From the NCBI GenBank assembly GCA_018806985.1, contig JADANN010000336.1:434001-498000 (forward strand): a stretch of DNA of 64,000 nt. The letters are read 5' to 3'. The DNA comes from Angiostrongylus vasorum. Taxonomy: Eukaryota; Nematoda; Chromadorea; Rhabditida; Metastrongylidae. Position numbers and translations under genes: made by a program. Shown piece after piece: positions 24,570 to 37,300 of the stretch; positions within the stretch are counted from its first letter, which is position 1; every line of letters begins with the position of its first letter. A model generated the notes under the pieces. That model did not search any database. It had not been told where the DNA came from and saw only the letters and a list, made by a program, of their open reading frames with translations.

Positions 24570-25044
24570 CATGAAATGTTATATGGTAAGTTTAAAGGAC
24601 ACACGTTTTCTGACAAGTGTTTAGGCAGCGAAGGAAGGAAGGAAGGGGTCCCACAATCCATGTGGTTTTCGTTTTCGGAGAGGACAAACTGTGCTTTTGC
24701 CGTAAGATTTGAAGTGGTGTTCTTTATTGTATGGAAGCATAAAGCGGAAGGAGATTGTTGTTTTCAGATTGATTACCTAGGTTCTCTAAATTACATCTAA
24801 ATGGGTGTAGCCATATAAGGGAGGATTTCTTAGGTGTGAGCTGCGAATACAGGCTTATACACTGTACAGGCCTACCAATGTGTCAAATCACTTTCTATTC
24901 CCCCGTGACCGGGCAGGTACCAAACTGGCAACCACACACAGACGGAAGGCATCGTTAGTTCGAGGAGACGGATCGATCGAACTAACGACTACATATGTAT
25001 TGATAGGCACCTCTAACTCTCTCACGCTCTCAAAGATGATTCAT

Positions 25045-25322
25045 AAGGATAAAGGATGCAGCTTTCGGCTCTGGCCAATCTGTGAGGGATGCGCCATGCG
25101 GCACTTCATTAAGCATCGTAAGAGGTCATTGAAGGCATATCTGGCATTTGCAATGACTCGCGGTGGCCTACCAATTTGTCGATTCAGTGCTGCTATCCTC
25201 CCAGGCAAGTCTAGTACCAATTTCCCGACCCCGGAGGGATAGAGGACATGGAGGGCCTGAGGCGCGCTGTCGATCCCATGCGTATTGCAGAGCGCCTTGA
25301 ACCACTACGCTACACACGCCTA
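25045..25322 (-). repeat. SINE-A copy
   Basis: Reverse copy with GAGGGATGCGCCATGCGG and ACCACTACGCTACACACGCC ends. A scrambled SINE-like piece precedes it at 24900-25020. Confidence 0.75.
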
Positions 25323-25842
25323 CTGAAGGCGATTTATGCAGATAAAAAATAAAATGCTTTCTAATTGTAACTCTGAAGGTGCCGACGGAATGGCAGTTAA
25401 ACTAAATTTAGGAACAACCTTGGTTGCGATTCAAATCAAAAGCACTGCATTAGTTGTCTAGGCTTAAAGGTGGTCGGATACAGGTGATTTTGTATCGTTA
25501 GCTTGTTATAACAACATCTTCCCAGTGCTCTTAAAATGGTGTGAGTTTATCCTTATTGAATCTTTCTGGTGCTTTCAGTCACAGTTTACCAGATTTCAAT
25601 ATACTTCTTTGAGGCCAATAGTTTGTAAAATGGTGTGACTTTGTAAAATGAAACGAATAAGTGAATATCAAAAGTGGAAGGGGAAAGACGTTTCCCTCTT
25701 AATGTTCTTAATATCCATACTACTTTTCGCTACTGCTTATGCACATGTCGTAAGAACACCAAATAAAATATGGTCCCGAAAGTCCGGTGCTAACGATCAC
25801 GGGCGAGATTTTCGCCATAGACAGAAGATACGATTGGCTTAC

Positions 25843-25971
25843 CTTACAATCGCAATGAGCTTGTGAATGAATCGGTTTGAGCGGGAAATGGTTGATGATA
25901 ATTCCTATCCAATGAACGCCGGCCATCTCAAGCAGGACTTCGTTTTGTTGACACGCTTCCATGATTTTCTT
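25843..25971 (-). CDS. Orphan exon candidate, unidentified
   Basis: A 43-codon open stretch lies between a TTTTTAG acceptor and a strong TGTAAG|GTAAGC donor, phase 0 at both ends, with EVLLEMAGVHWIGIIINHF inside. No neighbouring exon was found. The opposite strand is also open (25648-25866), with a hydrophobic segment LLMFLISILLFATAYA that could be a signal peptide, so the coding strand is not certain. No family recognised. Confidence 0.25.
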
Positions 25972-26194
25972 CTAAAAATCCATTTTGGCCAATGTTCAGG
26001 TATTACCGACTTCTTCAGAGCCGTGAAGATGCAAGTGCGATGTTCACAGGATTGATTTCTAACGATTTAAGTTCTCATAGTTGTGTCGAGTCAAATCGAA
26101 TGGAGGAGAACATCACACGAGTAAAGAAATGTACCGCTATTGGTTTTTATTTCAAGCTTCGAGTATTTAAAGAAGTGTTTTTTAATGTCCTTCC

Positions 26195-26575
26195 AACGGT
26201 TTACAGCCTTATCGTGACTGGGAGGTGTTCCTAGGTGTCGGACTGCGATGTACAGGAGGGAGATTCATCCCCCTAAGCAGGGTCTCCCAAGCTGAAGAGT
26301 CCAGTGTTTCCATCAGGAAGCCTTGCTAAGAGTAAACCAATACCAGGATCCACCACCGTCCTGGTATCAAAGTCGCATGGTGGAAAATCTCCCTCTGATC
26401 CACAAGGGCTGCGACTGCCTGTGGTGGTGAAAAACCTAGACCAGGCTTTGGCCAGGCTGACCTTGGAATTCCAGAGAAGCACAATGGCTTAACCAGCAAG
26501 TCTCCAAGAAATGGAGATTATGCTGGGACCCACACAACTAGTGAGGACGGACCGTTCAAGTATCAAGTAAGTAAG
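26195..26575 (+). repeat. R3 copy
   Basis: Full-length, tail CAAGTATCAAGTAAGTAAG. A small R3 scrap follows at 26880-26945. Confidence 0.75.
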
Positions 26576-27179
26576 TGTTTTAATGTAGATGTTTACTAGT
26601 TTAACAATGTCACTTCCATAAGAGATTTATGCAAAATAATTGTCAAGTGTGCAGGGACCGAAAATATGGTTTGCACTGCAACACCCAACAAACGACATGC
26701 ACCTGCCTTAAAACTGCGAGGATACAAAAGTACTCGAATCATCTGTGCCACCTGTGAACCTGTTAGTTATGAAATACCTCGAATATGCACCATTTAACTT
26801 TCCGACATTGCTTACTACAGTAGCAAATGGGACACGTGGAGTATCACATTTTTAACTAAGCTTCCGGATAAGAAACAACTCCTTAACTTGGGAGATCCTG
26901 TTGGAGAAAGAACCTCCACTAAATATCGCAGTTCGACACCCTTAAGGAAGAAAAAACAAAATACCGCTGAAGTTTAAATAGGATAAATACTGTAGGGATT
27001 TTGGATGGTGCGGGCTTTACCTTGCCTCCAGCAACTGAAAGGTAGTTCTTTATCAGGGATTGTCTCCATCTGTTTTTTTGCTGCAAGCAGGTGCTAATGC
27101 AATCAACATTAACATACCTCTTGGGCAATTCCTTGAAGATTGTCGGAAAACATGTGGTGTTAAGATTGCTTAGACCTCG

Positions 27180-27430
27180 GCATAAATGATCGATGTATTT
27201 ATTTATGTGTTATTATGAATTGCCTTTTGAACCGGAAAGACGAATGTCTCATTATCACAAGTGACCTGGCTTCTTACTTCAAAATGATTTTTTTAACCCG
27301 AGTGGGTCTCGCTCGTCACCCACGTGAACAACACGTGGACAGTCCCACTCACAACAACGAGCTGAGCAGTTTTTTTTTGTCAGCATGGCGGTTTATTTAC
27401 AAGTTAGATCTTCATTAGTACTACAGATAT
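27180..27430 (+). mobile_element. PLE 3' fragment
   Basis: Encodes NRKDECLIITSDLASYFKMI, the C-terminus of the same endonuclease region as at 41.03-41.10 kb (NRKDECLTITRDLAPYF), followed by the matching 3' sequence (CACGTGAACAACACGTGGAC, GGACAGTCCCACTC). 5'-truncated and dead. Confidence 0.7.
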
Positions 27431-27469
27431 TTCACTAACTTGTAAGAGTGTTTTCTACCTACTGAGTGC

Positions 27470-27895
27470 TTTTTTAATGGCGGAGTACTATATGAAATAT
27501 AACCGTAATGTTGCTGAGATATTTGCAAAACTCCCGACCGCTGCTCTTTGTGGTGTGGACCAAACACGGTATTACCCTTTCCGGAGGCTAATCTCGTTCA
27601 CCACCATACCATGCGGCCCTTTCGGTTCCCCTCTTTCAGCCTTGTTATTGACCTGCAGGAGCCATCAATAATAATAGGTCAATAGCACAGCTGAGAAAAA
27701 AGAAGAAAAGAAGAACTCGTATAGTGTGGTGGTGAAGGCGTTTGCTCCACAAATGATAAAAAGCGTGTTCGATCCTCACCGCAGACACCTGCAATCTAGA
27801 GTTTTGCCAATATCTCAGCGTCATTATGGTTGTGTTTCACATAATACCGTGCCGTGAAAATTCTAGTAGGTAGAAAATGAAAAGTTAGCATTGTG
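27470..27895. repeat. Two SINE-B copies, inverted pair
   Basis: 27470-27660 minus and 27690-27895 plus, separated by about 30 bp; both include the TGCAAAACTC / GAGTTTTGCC blocks. Confidence 0.7.
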
Positions 27896-28824
27896 ATTTT
27901 AATAGTAAGAAAAACTCTGGAGAAGTTTTTTTCCACTAAACACAGTATCCTTTTTTCCAAAACGGTGCTAGGGTTTGGCTGCCTCTGATTACGACCTGAG
28001 ACCGCCATATAAGGGCTGTCTCCACTTTGCCGAGACAGTAACGTTCGATCAGCATTCAACATGTTGATGAGAGAAGGTAATAGAGCTTCAAACAGCATCC
28101 AAAGCTACACAAGAGCCAGATTATCTTTGTGATGAATGTCGGTTGTAAGAAAACTAAACGAATGGAAGAAGAGGTAGGACGTCCACGGCAAATGATGACT
28201 GGTCAGCTAAGCATCTATGTGAGTGGAAATTGGTAGTCGTATAAAAAAATAAGATGGTTGTTAATATCAGATCAGTAGCCGTCATTACGGGAATTGGGGT
28301 TTACTGCTTTCATTAATGCTCTACAAGGATGAGCGTCCTCGTTCAACGTTCGTTCAACTTCTAGCTTGAGAAAAATCCTACTTTTCTGATGATGAAGCTA
28401 ACATAGGTAATACCTCCTGTTAGCTTAACAATTTAGGAAAGTACTGATTATTTACGCCGATGTTAAATGAAAGTCGCTTTTTAAGATATTGTCACGCCAT
28501 GTGCCACCTATGAAATTCCAAGTGCTACGGGATTCTATGCACTTAAAAAAAAGCTAATCATATTGGATCGAAATTGATCAATATCCGTCCTGTATAAAAG
28601 GACACGAGCAAGTGTGGAATCTTCATTCGAGCGGTGATCCCTCCACTTAAATCGACTCGATGCGACTACGAAAGTCCACGTCGCCACAACGACCAATTGT
28701 AGACCGTTGACTCGGTTCAACGCGCCTTTTACAGTAGTTGTTTTTGTAGCTGTTACCTGTCCTTCTCTACCTGCACTTATTTCTTGATCACTGTGTATCT
28801 TCCGTATTATAACAGATTGATCGA

Positions 28825-28975
28825 AATAAGCACCTCACGATAAGGGTAGTCGTGGGTTCGAAGCCTAACTGGGTGCTCCGAGCTTTGTTCATATCTCAGT
28901 ATCCTTGTGGTTGTATTTCAGTATTTCACTCTTTCATGAAAAAAATGATGAGTAGTAAATAAAAGTTGAAGAAGA
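28825..28975 (+). repeat. SINE-B copy, partial
   Basis: Starts inside the head (GGTAGTCGTGGGTTCGAAGC) and runs to the AGTAAATAAAAGTTG tail. Confidence 0.65.
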
Positions 28976-29189
28976 CCGTGATTTGAATGGACATTATTTG
29001 TATTGCTAGTAAACTGTCCGTTATCACGACACGTTCGTAGAACGTAAACACTATAGTGATAACGAGTCAGCCGATGCTCCTTAAATAGAAAAGGTAACTA
29101 AAAAAGGATTCCAGGAAAAATGTGAATTGGAAATGAGGGACTTTTATGCAATAAGAACAAATATTAAAAGGAATTAAGAATACCTTCCT
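28976..29189. other. No gene seen
   Basis: Short unique stretch between SINE-B and R6. Confidence 0.4.
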
Positions 29190-29480
29190 GGAGTGTTAAG
29201 CTAACCCGCCGTTGAAGAAAAGGCTTATTCGGCCGATGTTTTGACGTTTTCGTCTTCTTCGGAGCCCGATTGATCTGAGTCGACGATTCACAGACGTTCG
29301 TCTTCTCGATGTGATCTCTTCGCCGTCGCGTCGAGTCGAATCTTCTTAACTGCAGAACCACCTGAATGAAGAAACCTCATTCGGCGATGTCCTTTGATTC
29401 CGATGATACTGATTGCCCATTGATAATAATTTTAATGGACAATCCATCCTACAGCAGTCGGTGCCTTTATAATCTACCAC
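29190..29480 (-). repeat. R6 repeat, PLE-like
   Basis: Shares TTATTCGGCCGATGTTTTG, a TTCTTCGGAGCCCGATTGAT block and GACAATCCATCCTACAGCAG with 57.49-57.78 kb; a related end occurs at 61.99-62.11 kb. The motif resembles the PLE repeats but is distinct. Confidence 0.5.
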
Positions 29481-29964
29481 ATAAGGGTTACAGTATCCAA
29501 AAAAAACTGACCGTCATCTAACCTCCGATTTCGTAATCAACACGCTCTTGGAATCAAGAACATTGAGATCGTTATTTAGTGCAAACAATACTTGAAAATG
29601 TTTCAATCCATGAGTTTCAGGGCGTTCTGGAAAGATGTGAGAACGAGCAAGTGAACGGTAAGACATTTAGGAAAATGCATTTGCATACCCAAGACGATCG
29701 AACTCAACGAACAAATGTCACGCTTGGTTCAGAGAACTATGTACAATGGCTGAACAGTCGAGCTTGGCCTATGGCCAGATTAGTATATTCATTTATCGAT
29801 TCACTTAACACAGGTTTCATAGTATCAGCAACTTTCGATCTGTGTCTTCTTAGTATTAACTTTGCACCATCACAAAATATTATATTCCGCCTACATGGAA
29901 AACCCAGGAAGTTTAGTTAATATTTGAACAACTGCATGCTCACTCAGAATAGTTCTTAGAGGTG

Positions 29965-30190
29965 ATCTGCGACGCATATTATCGCTGGTTCGATCTTTCT
30001 ATTGGAGCTAACCAATTCCACCAACTCTTGCGGTGTTGGGAATTTTATACGAAATTGGTGTCGGACCATAAAAGCATTGACTTGACATATTGGTAGGGCA
30101 CGCAAGTCATTGCATAGGCCAAATATGTCTAATCACCTCTACAATTTTACGGATGGGGTCTAATGCAAATGGTATGCCTGAGGCCAATCT
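29965..30190 (+). repeat. SINE-A copy, strongly diverged
   Basis: Retains a CTGGTTCGATC B-box-like motif, GAAATTGGTGTCGGACC and GGCCAAATATG in SINE-A order; head degraded. Confidence 0.5.
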
Positions 30191-30479
30191 TGAATGCATA
30201 GTCCAAAATATTTCACATTTCATCACAACGGTTTCTGAACTTGTGTTAATTCGGCCACACAAGCGAACTTTGGGAATAAAAATTGGAAAGGTGAACTTCG
30301 TCAGAGTTCTTTCTGTTACCATATTAACCCCCTATCAAAAGGTTTGGTGTGTAAGGAAAAGTTCATTTTGGAAACCTCCAGAAACTCGTTTTCGTCGCAT
30401 TGTGACGTGCTCACTCGACCACAAAATGTCATCTCCCGTTAGATCCAAACAGAATGCAACGGTAAAGGCCAGCTGAAAC

Positions 30480-31389
30480 AACCAAACACACATCATTAGC
30501 GCCAAACAGTCACTTTACCCTGTAAGGAAAAAATAAATGGTAAAATCTGAACTGAGACGGAATGATTTCGATAGCGACGGCAGCAAAACGAAGGCCAAAA
30601 GATGGCTATTTAGCTTTCAAACAAGATTTCGTTCGTGTGGGCAAAATGATACATTAAGCAGCTTAGCTTCTCGGATTAGAAAATGAAGCACAAGAAAATC
30701 CTTAATACAACAGTGGAAAAATGCCTGGTTTTGGTGCAAAGATATAAAGCACAACGACTACCATATCGAGTTGTGAGCTTTTCGTCCGTAATTTAACGCC
30801 TTAATGATGATTACATTGATGTCAATCACTATCGGAGTACAACGCTCCCTATAACTTATTCAGGAATATCGATTGCTGCTGAATAGGAATATATATGATT
30901 ATAGTGTGTACGTAGGCAGCACATCGAATATGTGTGGTGTTCTCCGTTTGAATCCATTCATAAGGAGAACAACAAAACAACTACTCGAATTTAGGCGAAA
31001 TAGTTCGGGAAGTTAAAAATGTTGAGAAAAACTTTAAGCCAAAACCTGTATAGTAATTCGGAGAGTGATCGTAGAGGCGAGGGGAGGTGGGTTCTATTGC
31101 ACCAGCGACGTCACTAGGTAGCCACTTGTAGAGTTTTTTTGGCAACATAATGCTAATGGTAAAAAAAGTGGTTCGAAAACGATGTAAGGGTTGGAAATTG
31201 AGTCAATATCAATATTTACTCCACTAGTTTTTTCCACTGCCTTCATTTTTCAGTGATGTAATGAACTAGATCTATAGTGGTGGCTGCTTAGTCGATGAAG
31301 CTTCGTTGAAACTTCCTCCGTTGGTGACGCCGCTTGGTCACTATCTAATAGCAATTTTCATCATCTCATAGCGCATCACCAAGCTTTTT
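30480..31389. other. No gene seen
   Basis: AT-rich; open frames just before it (29579-29920, 30090-30476) lack splice context or family resemblance. Confidence 0.45.
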
Positions 31390-31672
31390 GTGCGCGTGTG
31401 GCGCAGTGGTCGGAGGCGCCCTGCAATAAACACGCGATCGACTTTCCGCGCCCCTAGCTCACCAAGCCCTCCATCTCCTCCGAGATCGGCAAACTGGTAC
31501 CAGAGTTGTCTGGAAGGATAGCAGCACTGGTTCGATACATAGGTAGGCCACTGTGAGTCATTGCAAAGGATAGATATGCATTCAGCCACCTCCAAACGAT
31601 GCTCAGTGGAGCCGAATGCATGGTGCATCCCTTTAAAGAGATTGATCAGTGCCGAGAGCTTTATCCTTCATT
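31390..31672 (+). repeat. SINE-A copy
   Basis: Full-length, head GCGCGTGTGGCGCAGTGGTC, tail GAGAGCTTTATCCTTC. A reverse partial copy follows at about 31735-31885. Confidence 0.8.
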
Positions 31673-32109
31673 ATAGCACAAACAACGAAATGATAAAGCG
31701 TTCGGTTCTGATCAATAACTGAAATTTCTATCACGTCCTCGACTTCATTAATCATCGCACAGGTGGATGAATACATATTTGCCCTATGCAGTGACTAGCG
31801 GGCGCATACCGATGAACGAAAGCAATGTTTATATCCTCTCAGACAACTTGGTAACAATCTGCCGATCTCAGAAGGATGAACGGGTTGGCTAACCCACCGG
31901 TAGATGACCCCCCAAGATAAAAGTATGTCGCGTGCCACAAGTCTCACAATTTTAACAGGACACATTGAAATATAATGTATTCCTCGAAAAAGTCGTCCTA
32001 AATGCCCCAGACAACTGAAAAAGGAGTTTATATCTAAGTGAAATGTTACAGCGATAAACAGATCTGTCCTAATCGAACAAATCCGACCCAATAAAAAGCA
32101 AGCGTTTTT

Positions 32110-32490
32110 TTTATTCTATTTTATAAGACCCGTCTTCGAATCTAGTATGCGGATCCAAGCACTTCTCAGATTCGATTCGTTTCCTCACGTCCGTCATATC
32201 AACAAGGTCTTTCCACTTTCGCGTGTGGCTTCGGCTACTGCTTGAGGATTTTCGCTTCATCTTAAATGTGGTAGAATGCTGGTCGAGTCGATTCTCATTG
32301 ACGCCCTGAGACAGTCGGGATAGGGCACTGCCAGTTGGATTGCAGAGAGTGGTTTTTTCTCGGACAATTCCAGTACAAATTCCCCGATTCCGGAGGAATG
32401 AGAGGCTTGGTTTTCTCAAAGCAGGATCAAACCAGAACCGTGCACTTGATGACCGACATCACTACCAATGTGCTATTCACCCTTTTCTAA
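32110..32490 (-). repeat. SINE-C copy (body plus head)
   Basis: Body 32110-32340, then TCCAGTACAAATTCCCCGAT, CCGGAGGAATGAGAGGCTTG and a reversed B-box-like GGATCAAACC. Confidence 0.6.
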
Positions 32491-32594
32491 CAAGTAAATA
32501 TACTACAATTCATTCAATAGTGGGCGATCCAATCGCAAACATTTGCACAACATGGTGCCACAGATAAGACGCTGAGAGACTCTAACCGGTGTGT

Positions 32595-33390
32595 TAACTT
32601 TTTATTTACTGCCTATTGTAATTTTTCACGGCAGGGTATTATTTGTGAAACAACGACAGTGATGCTGAGATATTTGTAAAACTCCGAACCGCAGGTGTCT
32701 GCGGTGGTGAACGAACGCGTTATTATCCTTTCCGGGGGCTAACGCGTTCACCACCACACCATGTGGGTCCTTCGTTTCGCCCATCGCTCAGCCAATTCTA
32801 TCTACCAGTGTCATCAGCAATCAACCGTCATCAGGCAGGATTGATCTGGGGAGCCCCAAATCGGCAATGAACCCAGTTAAGCTGAGGCAGTAGTCGAAAT
32901 CACAATGTTAACTTTTTATTTACTGCCTATTACAATTTTTCACGGCAGAGTATTATTCGTGAAACAACCAAAGTGATATTGAGATATTTGCAAAACTCCC
33001 GAGCGCAGTTGTCTGTAGTGGGTAACGAACGCACTTTTACCTTTTCCAGGGGCTAACGCGTTCACCACCACGTTGTTATATTGTACCCAGGGTATTATAC
33101 CCTGAAATGAAAAAATTGTAATAGGCAGTAAATAAAAAAGTTTATATTGTGATTTCGACTACAGCCTCAGCCTAACTGGGTTAATTGCCGATTTAGGCTC
33201 CCCAGATCATTCCCGTTTACGGATGATTGCTGATGGCACTGGTAGACAGAAAAATAGCTAAGAGAAAGGCGTGACGAAGGACCCTGCATGGTGTGGTGGT
33301 GAACGCGTTACTCCCCGGAAAGGACAATATTTCGTTCGTTCCCCACCACAGACACCTGCGGCCTGGAGTTTTGCAAATATCTCTAACCAC
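32595..33390. repeat. Cluster of three SINE-B copies
   Basis: 32595-32910 minus, 32905-33100 minus (truncated), 33100-33390 plus. The first two share the junction sequence CACAATGTTAACTTTTTATT. Confidence 0.75.
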
Positions 33391-34328
33391 TGTTTCAATC
33401 GATCGTACATCATTGCTTAAATCTTGTATCTTCATTTATAAGAGCTTTATACTTAGGAGCAAGAACTTCAAGTTTAAGTTTTATGAGTTGTAAAAATCGT
33501 CCTTCTTATTTTAAGATGGGGCATATTTACAAACTTGAAAAATCCTGTTGTCTAAAAAAATCCACCGCAGAGTTAAAGAACGTTTCCGACCGTCAACACA
33601 TCTAGAGTACGCCCGTGCAGCATGGACTGAAAGCAAACATGAACACGTTTCCTAGAATCTTCATTCTGTTTTCATAATGTTTATCACCACTTTATCTCTA
33701 CAATATTTAAAACCAAATGGTTAAAGAGCAGCCATATGAAGGGAATGATCGTTACAAGTTTACATTTGGAAACGGAACATAAATGGGTTTCCTTTATGTA
33801 CTAACACTGTCCAACGACGACCGACTGGTCGTGGTCAGTCGCTGTTTTTTTTGTCCCCTTTTTGTATATGGTGATTTTTTTTGGGTTTTGTAGATCATAA
33901 GGAACGTTATTTCGCCTTATCGCCTTATTTTCTTAAGAACAAAGTAGAAAATGAACAGATCACTTTGATGAACTCTAAAACCCGTAATGAGGAAAATCGG
34001 ACCATGACTAGTACTAGATGAAACTTTATAGCACCTTTAAATTATAAAGCACTGTCAAATAATAGCTTTAGGTTTTCGTCAACGAAAGAAACTATTGTCG
34101 AAAACTTGTTATTGTCAAAGAAATTCGTTGGAATTTAGCTCTCACAATGGACGCTTCTGTTTTTCTTCAGGGAAGTATTAAATAAACGGATAGGAATTGA
34201 GTCTCTCTCCAAAACACCCCTACGAAACAACCGTAACACACGGCTTCCTTGGTGATTGAGAAACCAAAATTTTACGAGCCAGAGATGTTTTCAATTGTAA
34301 ACGTTCAATGTTTGATTACAAATAATTG
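33391..34328. other. 3' flank of unc-24
   Basis: AT-rich, no coding stretch; probably contains the unc-24 3' untranslated region. No AATAAA on the minus strand was found close to the stop. Confidence 0.4.
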
Positions 34329-37300
34329 TTACAGCAAGTGCCTGACTCTTTGGGCTAGGTATTTCAATGTAAGAGCGTCCTGAATCTGGCCGGTCAGCTT
34401 CAGTGATCCTTGCATATATGCGTTCACAGGTGACAACTCTTCGGAGATTATCTTTAAAAACACCTGCTGGTTCATTTCGAACACAACATCTGCGTTTGGA
34501 ATGATGCCTTTTCCACAAACACCTGGCAAATGCTTTAAGTCGATAAAGAATGGCGAAACACCAGAGCAGTTGATTTGGAAGATTCGTCCGACGGCTTTCG
34601 CTAACTGTTCGTCAATAGCCATGTTAATAATGGTGATAAGCTGATCGATGTCCATGTTTAAATCTACATTTGGTTCCATATCGACAAGCGACTGCTCGAT
34701 AAGAGCAGACTGCTTCGGAACGGATTCATGAGCTGAATTCTGGTCCGTTGTTTCATTCGGGTTGTTTTCGGCCACATCACGAGCGAATTCTTCGACGTGT
34801 GGAGCGATTACCTGAATGAAATGCTTTCGTGATGAATGGTCGACAGCTGTTTATGGTTTCTTTGTCGCGTTTCTTCTGTAATAATCACAAATCTGAAGTG
34901 GATAACGATACAAGTTGGCGCAACGGCCACAAGAATGGTTTGCTTACCTAAGCACTTAACCCTTTGGCGAATGTACGCATTGATTTCGAAACATTGGCTT
35001 GGCTAGCGCTACTCACATCACTCATATCATCCAACCCACAGAAAAAATAAAGCAAAATCTTTTCAACGAACCTCTTATGTTCTAAACCCTTCAATTCTTC
35101 CACATATAGAAAATCTATCTTTTATTGCAAAAAAAAACTGGCAAGTCCGTAATAGTCGTTAATTAAGCGCGGTCGCTAAATAGTTAACCTACAGAAAACC
35201 AGGATTTCCATCTGTTGAGAAATCACTACCAATTATTATCATGCTTGAAAAGCAATGTGAAGGTTCTATTGTGAAACTGTACAAAAAAATTCTTTCGCCG
35301 TCGAAAAATGTGGCTAGTGAGAAGGTGATTCTTTCAAGATTACGAATGAGTTCAGAACCCTGGCTTCTGCTGTTCATCTAATTCCTTCACTTAAGTCATA
35401 CGAATTTTCGCTGGAGTGATTTGAATTATTTTCCTTAAAACACTAAAAAATCGTTCTACCTAACGCTCATAAATTTTTAAATTCACTTAGTGAGAGTGAA
35501 ATCACGAACTTCCCACAGCTTCCGTCCGGCGTCCGACTTCGCGACCGCGGTTAGTGCCAACAGACCCATGTTCTCACCATCCTTGAATAATCAGGTCAGG
35601 TATTACGGTAAGAATGTTGTTATATACTGAACCAACAGCATAAAAAGGATAAGGGATAAAGCTCTCAGCGTTGATGGGGATAGGAATCCCTGAGGGATAC
35701 GCCAAGCATAAGACTTCATTAAGCATCGTTTGGAGGTGAGTGAATGCATTTCTGGCCATTACAATGACTCGTGGTGGCCTAGCGATGTATCGAGCCGGTG
35801 CTGCTATCCTCCCAGACAAGTCTGGTACCAATTTGCCGACCCCGGAGGGATGGAAGGCTTGGTGGGCCCATGGGTGCGGGTATCTATTTCACGTGTGTGT
35901 TGCAAGACGCCTCCGACCACTGCGCCAACCAACAGCATATTCTGTTCAATGAGGTGACGAACATTTTCTACTGATTTTGAGAAATTCTAAGTATTCGCTA
36001 GCTTTTTTAAACGTCATCATTATAGAATTTTTTACTATTCTAGACAAATCTCATCTATCATAAAACAAATATCTGTATCTATAGGGCTAGGGTTGTCCTT
36101 GTGTACAACACTTAGTTATCAATACCCAGTAAGTTTAATAATGTTGCAGTAAACATATTTTGATTGATATAACCTTACATGATCCTACATCACATAGTGT
36201 CTGGATCCCAGCACGTCTTGCATTCGACCTGTTTCCTCGTATCCATCATTCACAAAGATTTTCAGATTTTTGCGTGGTATCCACGTGGTAGCTCAAGAAT
36301 TTGACTTCTTAATGACTATCGTTGAATCCTGCTCTAGTCGATTCTCCCTATCCGAAAGCCGCTCTGGGATAGTCGTACTAGGGCATAACTGTGGGTTGTA
36401 TAAACAACAGGAACGTTCCCGTTGAAGTCTGGGAGCAATTCCCCCTACCTCGGTGGAATGGAAGGCCTGGTTGATTTAAGACGAGATGGAACCAATGCCT
36501 TGAGCTCAAGGGCATCACTTCTAATACATTGCTGAAGTAAGATGAAACCTACTTTTGAAAAAATGGTAAGAAACATACTTTTATAACTTTTGGGTCTGAT
36601 AATTCCACATCGGTGATTTCAACTCCGTAGGTGCACGTGACACTGCCGAGTTCATCCTGTAAGAATCGAACGTTGGTTTAAATTAAAGAAAATTGTTGCA
36701 TGAAGTAAAGGTCTTGTTTGAGATTTTCCAACTTGTGTGCGCTGTGAATACACAAGGAAAGTGAACTCGCCTTGAGATTAGCAGCGAGGATCCGTCGATC
36801 CTGATTGTTGGTGATTTCGCAGATTTGTTTTTTACTGATATATCGATGTAACATTGTGTTCGCCAATGTCCTCGTCGATGAATTTCGATCCTGAGATGAA
36901 AGTTATGTTTGGAAATATAGGGCGAAATTCTTAAAGACTATCAATACCATCGATATTATTACTGAATACATGTGAACCACAGAAGTAGAGCAACTAAGTA
37001 AACGGTAAACGGTAGTGCGCACGAATACCCCCATGCATTGAACTCCAATCATGGCATCTGAGAGGTGATAGAATGCGTATTGTCGTATAAAGTAACCTAT
37101 CAGAACCTATCAACGTATCAAACTGAGTGATTTTATCCTCTCAGACAAAAATTGGTAACAATTAACCGATCCCGAAGGAGTGGAGATGCTTCGTTTGCGC
37201 GGAGTGCGAGATAGAACCGATATCCATGTCTGTATGCGGGAAAAACTCTAACCATTGCGCTATGAAAAATCAAGTGTATTATAATGATTTGGAAAGTCAT

